A stretch of DNA of 64,000 nucleotides, from NCBI RefSeq assembly GCF_000686885.1, contig NZ_JMLU01000003.1, forward strand, positions 179,102 to 243,101, read 5' to 3'. How positions within the stretch are numbered: position 1 is the first letter of the stretch; the number at the start of each line of letters is the position of its first letter. Under the pieces are notes generated by a model. It saw nothing but the letters and a program-made list of their open reading frames with translations, was not told the DNA's origin and searched no databases. Positions 61,442 through 64,000 of the stretch are shown here, piece after piece. The stretch is from Flavobacterium sasangense DSM 21067. Its GTDB lineage: Bacteria > Bacteroidota > Bacteroidia > Flavobacteriales > Flavobacteriaceae. Made by a program: the position numbers and the translations under genes.

Positions 61442-63520
61442 TTATTTTTCAAGAATTACAAACTCTACTCTTCGGTTCAATTGTTTGCCTTCATCGGTAT
61501 CGTTTGTTGCAATGAATTTTGTTTCTCCGTATCCTTTTGCAGACAATCTGTCTTTTGCAATTCCTTTTCCTAACAAGTAATTCATAACGGCATTAGCACG
61601 ATTATTAGATAATGTTAAGTTATCTGCATCCGCTCCAACCGCATCGGTATGACCAGAAATTTCAATCTTCATTTTAGAATTTGATTTTAAAACCTGAAGT
61701 AATTTATCTAATTCACCATACGATTCTGCTAACAATTCGTATTTTCCAGAAGCAAAGAAGATATTGTTTAATCGAATGATTTCTCCTTTTTCAATTGGAT
61801 TCAAGTATAAATCTACTTCAATTTCTTTGTATTCCTTTAAATCTGACAAATCTACGTTTTGGGTAACGGCGTAATATCCTTCTTTCTCCGCCATAAAACT
61901 GTACTTTTCACCATAAGGTAATACTATAGAATAACTTCCAGTTGATGGATCTGAAATAGCGGTTCCTAATTCTTTATTGGTTTTAAGTGCGTTGTAAACA
62001 ATGGGAGCACTCATAACTTTTTTCGTTTTGCTATCGTATACTTTTCCTTTAACTAAAGCAACTGGATCTTGTTTTACAGTATTATCAATTTCCCAAATGT
62101 CTTGCTCTCTACCTACATAAGCCTTATCCCCTTTTGCTGAAAGAAAAATACTTAATTCATACCCAGGAGAATTGATGATATTTCCTAAATTTTCGGGCTT
62201 TGTCCAATTTGTCCAAGAATCATCTAGTCGTTTACTTACAAACAAATCGTAATATCCGTAGCCAGGGTGTCCTTTACTTGCAAAATAAAGTGTTTTTCCA
62301 TCGGCAGCTAAAAACGGATTGGTTTCATCTTCAAACGAATTTACAACATTCCCTAAATTTTTTGGTTTTGAAAATGTACCATCTTCTTTTACGTAACTCA
62401 CAAAAATATCTTTTAAACCATAGCCTTCTGGACGCTCTACAGACATAAGTAAATGTTTGTTATCGCTCGAAAGAAAATACCCCACATAATCATTTTTATT
62501 TACATAATCTTCTATTACCACATCTTTTGGAATTTCCCATCCACGCAATCCTTTTTGAGCTATTGAAACCCCTGCTCCATTTGGAGAAACTCCATCAGAC
62601 GCATATTTATTACCTAAAAGAAGCGTATTGTTGTCTGGAGATGAAGAAATTACAAAATTATAATCTTTATTATTTAATGGTCTTCCAATATTTTTTGCTT
62701 GTTCCCATTTTCCATTTCTATCTTTAACTGAATACCAAATATCGTCTTTATCGGTTTCAACGTTAGCTGGATTATTTTTTCTATCAAAATACAAGATGTT
62801 TCCATCTGCAGAAATTACCGGATTTGTTTCTTCAATCGTAGGACTAGAAACTGTTTCTGGTAATTTTAGCATTTTTAAATTCGAATTAAATTCTTTCACT
62901 ACATTAATTGAAGATGGATATTCAATTACCTTAAAATCTTCAGCTAAAAGCGTAACCCCTGCATCTACAATAAATCCGAATCTACCTCCGTAATAAGAAT
63001 TATTTCCTGTTTGAAAAACCAATTCATCGTTTATGAACACTTTATAAATATTCGCTCTTTTTTCCACTTTTACTTTGTTCTTCTTGTCTTTACCATTCAC
63101 TTGTTTTGAAGGCTCCCATTTTTTATCGTAATGGAAATCACTCGCATAATAATGATAAATTTGAAGTTGTTTATTGGCTGATAACTGCACAACTCGGTAA
63201 TCTGAATTATCACTATACATTCCCCAAACTAAACCATACGTAGCATATTCATTTGGTGTTTTATCCAAAATTAAAGTAGCTTCAACGTCAAAATCAGTAG
63301 CGGTACCATCATCAACAATTGCTTTCCAAATCCATTTTGAGTTTTTTTCATGGTTGTTCTCTAATGTTAATTTTCCTTTATTAACAGATGTTACAAAACC
63401 ATCAGAATTGGATGACCAAGTGTTTTTATCATCATCAAAAGTATCATTGAATTTTACATTCTGTGCCAATCCAAAAGTGGAAACCAGCAAAAAGGTTAAG
63501 AGGGTAAAAGTTAATCGCAT
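61442..63520 (-). CDS. OmpA-domain protein with PD40 propeller repeats
   Basis: 692 residues; signal peptide MRLTFTLLTFLLVSTFGLAQ. An N-terminal LamG/DUF1080-like beta-sandwich (about 22-205: FNDTFDDDKNTWSSNSDGFV, YATYGLVWGMYSDNSDYRVV) comes first. PD40/WD40-like propeller blades follow (about 225-490: NPVISADGNILYFDRKNNPA, NPFLAADGKTLYFASKGHPG). Then a carboxypeptidase-regulatory-like domain (about 495-575) and an OmpA C-like domain (about 585-692: MKIEISGHTDAVGADADNLT, GETKFIATN, NRRVEFVILEK). It sits in the outer membrane, held to peptidoglycan; similar proteins accompany T9SS parts. Promoter with dyad at 63578. Confidence 0.93.
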   Translation of the reverse strand: MRLTFTLLTFLLVSTFGLAQNVKFNDTFDDDKNTWSSNSDGFVTSVNKGKLTLENNHEKNSKWIWKAIVDDGTATDFDVEATLILDKTPNEYATYGLVWGMYSDNSDYRVVQLSANKQLQIYHYYASDFHYDKKWEPSKQVNGKDKKNKVKVEKRANIYKVFINDELVFQTGNNSYYGGRFGFIVDAGVTLLAEDFKVIEYPSSINVVKEFNSNLKMLKLPETVSSPTIEETNPVISADGNILYFDRKNNPANVETDKDDIWYSVKDRNGKWEQAKNIGRPLNNKDYNFVISSSPDNNTLLLGNKYASDGVSPNGAGVSIAQKGLRGWEIPKDVVIEDYVNKNDYVGYFLSSDNKHLLMSVERPEGYGLKDIFVSYVKEDGTFSKPKNLGNVVNSFEDETNPFLAADGKTLYFASKGHPGYGYYDLFVSKRLDDSWTNWTKPENLGNIINSPGYELSIFLSAKGDKAYVGREQDIWEIDNTVKQDPVALVKGKVYDSKTKKVMSAPIVYNALKTNKELGTAISDPSTGSYSIVLPYGEKYSFMAEKEGYYAVTQNVDLSDLKEYKEIEVDLYLNPIEKGEIIRLNNIFFASGKYELLAESYGELDKLLQVLKSNSKMKIEISGHTDAVGADADNLTLSNNRANAVMNYLLGKGIAKDRLSAKGYGETKFIATNDTDEGKQLNRRVEFVILEK

Positions 63521-63549
63521 ATCGTAAAGATTTAATTATTAAAACTTTA

Positions 63550-63597
63550 CAAATATATTTTTTTAGTTTTATGCCTATATACGTAATATGCCGTATT
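63550..63597 (-). promoter_or_regulatory. operator-promoter E (dyad AATACG-N8-CGTATA)
   Basis: Dyad at 63578-63597, 20 bp, then TATATTTG (plus 63550-63557), an exact -7 match, 29 bp before ATG 63520. The dyad abuts a stop codon (63598) of the upstream reading frame. Confidence 0.72.
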
Positions 63598-63708
63598 TTA
63601 TTTAAAAGGATGACGCTGTTGCCAATGCAATTCTGGCTCTAAATTTCTGAAGATTTTACCAATAAATCGATTGATTAATTTATTGTTATGGTAGATAAAA
63701 CCGGACAT
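63598..63708 (-). pseudogene. 36-codon frame, possible 3' remnant of a gene cut by the IS
   Basis: The minus-strand frame ends INRFIGKIFRNLEPELHWQQ, then RHPFK and TAA. This composition looks like a real protein C-terminus. It can start at ATG 63708, but the stretch around 63690-63715 (GATAAAACCGGACATTTG on the plus strand) looks like the end of the insertion sequence, so the host gene may have been interrupted there. It is also possible that this is a genuine tiny gene or chance. No family recognised. Confidence 0.4.
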
Positions 63709-63754
63709 TTGAACAGGGAGAATTCAATAACTTAATGCAACAAATGATAAATTT

Positions 63755-63762
63755 TATCTTTG
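63755..63762 (+). promoter_or_regulatory. -7 box of the transposase gene
   Basis: TATCTTTG, 7 bp before ATG 63770, implying an almost leaderless transcript. Confidence 0.45.
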
Positions 63763-63769
63763 TTGAATT

Positions 63770-64000
63770 ATGGAAAAATTACGCAGGCGATTAACCTTAA
63801 ATGAACGGATTGTTATTGAGACTTTACTCAAAGAAAACAAGTCTAAAAGCTATATTGCTAAACAACTCAATAGAAACAGATCTACAATTACTCGTGAAGT
63901 TAATAATTGGGTTATTAAACCAACAGATATTTACAAAGCTTCTATTGCAGATTTCTTTGCTAAAGATGATTACTTAAATAAAAGAAATAAGGACAAAATA
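63770..64000 (+). CDS. IS30-family transposase (N-terminal part)
   Basis: 77 codons to the window edge. MEKLRRRLTLNERIVIETLL followed by KENKSKSYIAKQLNRNRSTI and TREVNNW is the helix-turn-helix of IS30-type transposases, which binds the terminal repeats. The DDE catalytic domain would lie beyond the window. Preceded by a TATCTTTG box. Confidence 0.88.
   Translation, partial: MEKLRRRLTLNERIVIETLLKENKSKSYIAKQLNRNRSTITREVNNWVIKPTDIYKASIADFFAKDDYLNKRNKDKI

Larger units (their letters stand above)
63690..64000 (+). mobile_element. IS30-family insertion sequence, left end (continues past window)
   Basis: The element is recognised from its transposase gene. The left boundary is approximate: GGTAGATAAAACCGGACATT at about 63691 is a plausible terminal inverted repeat, but the right end is outside the window, so it cannot be paired. 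Confidence 0.6.

Overview
The window looks like chromosome of a Flavobacterium-type Bacteroidota. The DNA is AT-rich. Many genes are preceded by the Bacteroidota -7 box (TAnnTTTG, often with TTG about 20 bp upstream), and I see no Shine-Dalgarno sites. Several proteins end in type IX secretion (T9SS) sorting domains, and there is a SusC/SusD pair. No tRNA, rRNA or CRISPR array was seen.

Layout. 0-15 kb: a partial acyl-CoA dehydrogenase, a helix-hairpin-helix protein, a LeuT-like sodium symporter with an unlisted 51-residue partner gene, a PspC/DUF2851 pair, a PNGase F-like secreted enzyme, a CBS-domain cysteine/cystathionine synthase, a Porin_10 protein and an orphan SusCD pair. 15-24.7 kb: housekeeping genes (rnhB, lipB, lysS, hemL), two small Spy/CpxP-like proteins, a glucosaminidase and an ACC-deaminase-like enzyme. 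lysS is shortened by an in-frame TAA. 24.7-40.8 kb: a 614-residue T9SS protein and two giant secreted proteins (2167 and 1726 residues), with hutU and small genes between them. 40.8-45.9 kb: an AsmA-like protein, an aromatic amino acid hydroxylase and a rhodanese.

45.9-63.6 kb is the most interesting part: one minus-strand block that looks like a self-contained envelope-signalling locus. A three-gene module (small membrane coiled-coil protein, TPR sensor histidine kinase, LuxR/NarL-type response regulator) occurs twice. The copies flank an operon of one outer-membrane barrel protein and four paralogous secreted proteins with YD-like repeats. Outside the modules lie two OmpA-domain proteins, an ELWxxDGT-repeat T9SS protein and a DUF4230 protein. 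Every transcription unit in the block begins with a 20-bp dyad, AATACG-N8-CGTATT. Each dyad lies 20-21 bp upstream of a -7-like box and within 5 bp of the preceding gene's stop codon. The two regulators have nearly the same recognition helix. I infer that they control these five promoters, including their own, and propose this as an undescribed signalling regulon.

63.6-64 kb: an IS30-type insertion sequence begins, next to what may be the 3' end of an interrupted gene.
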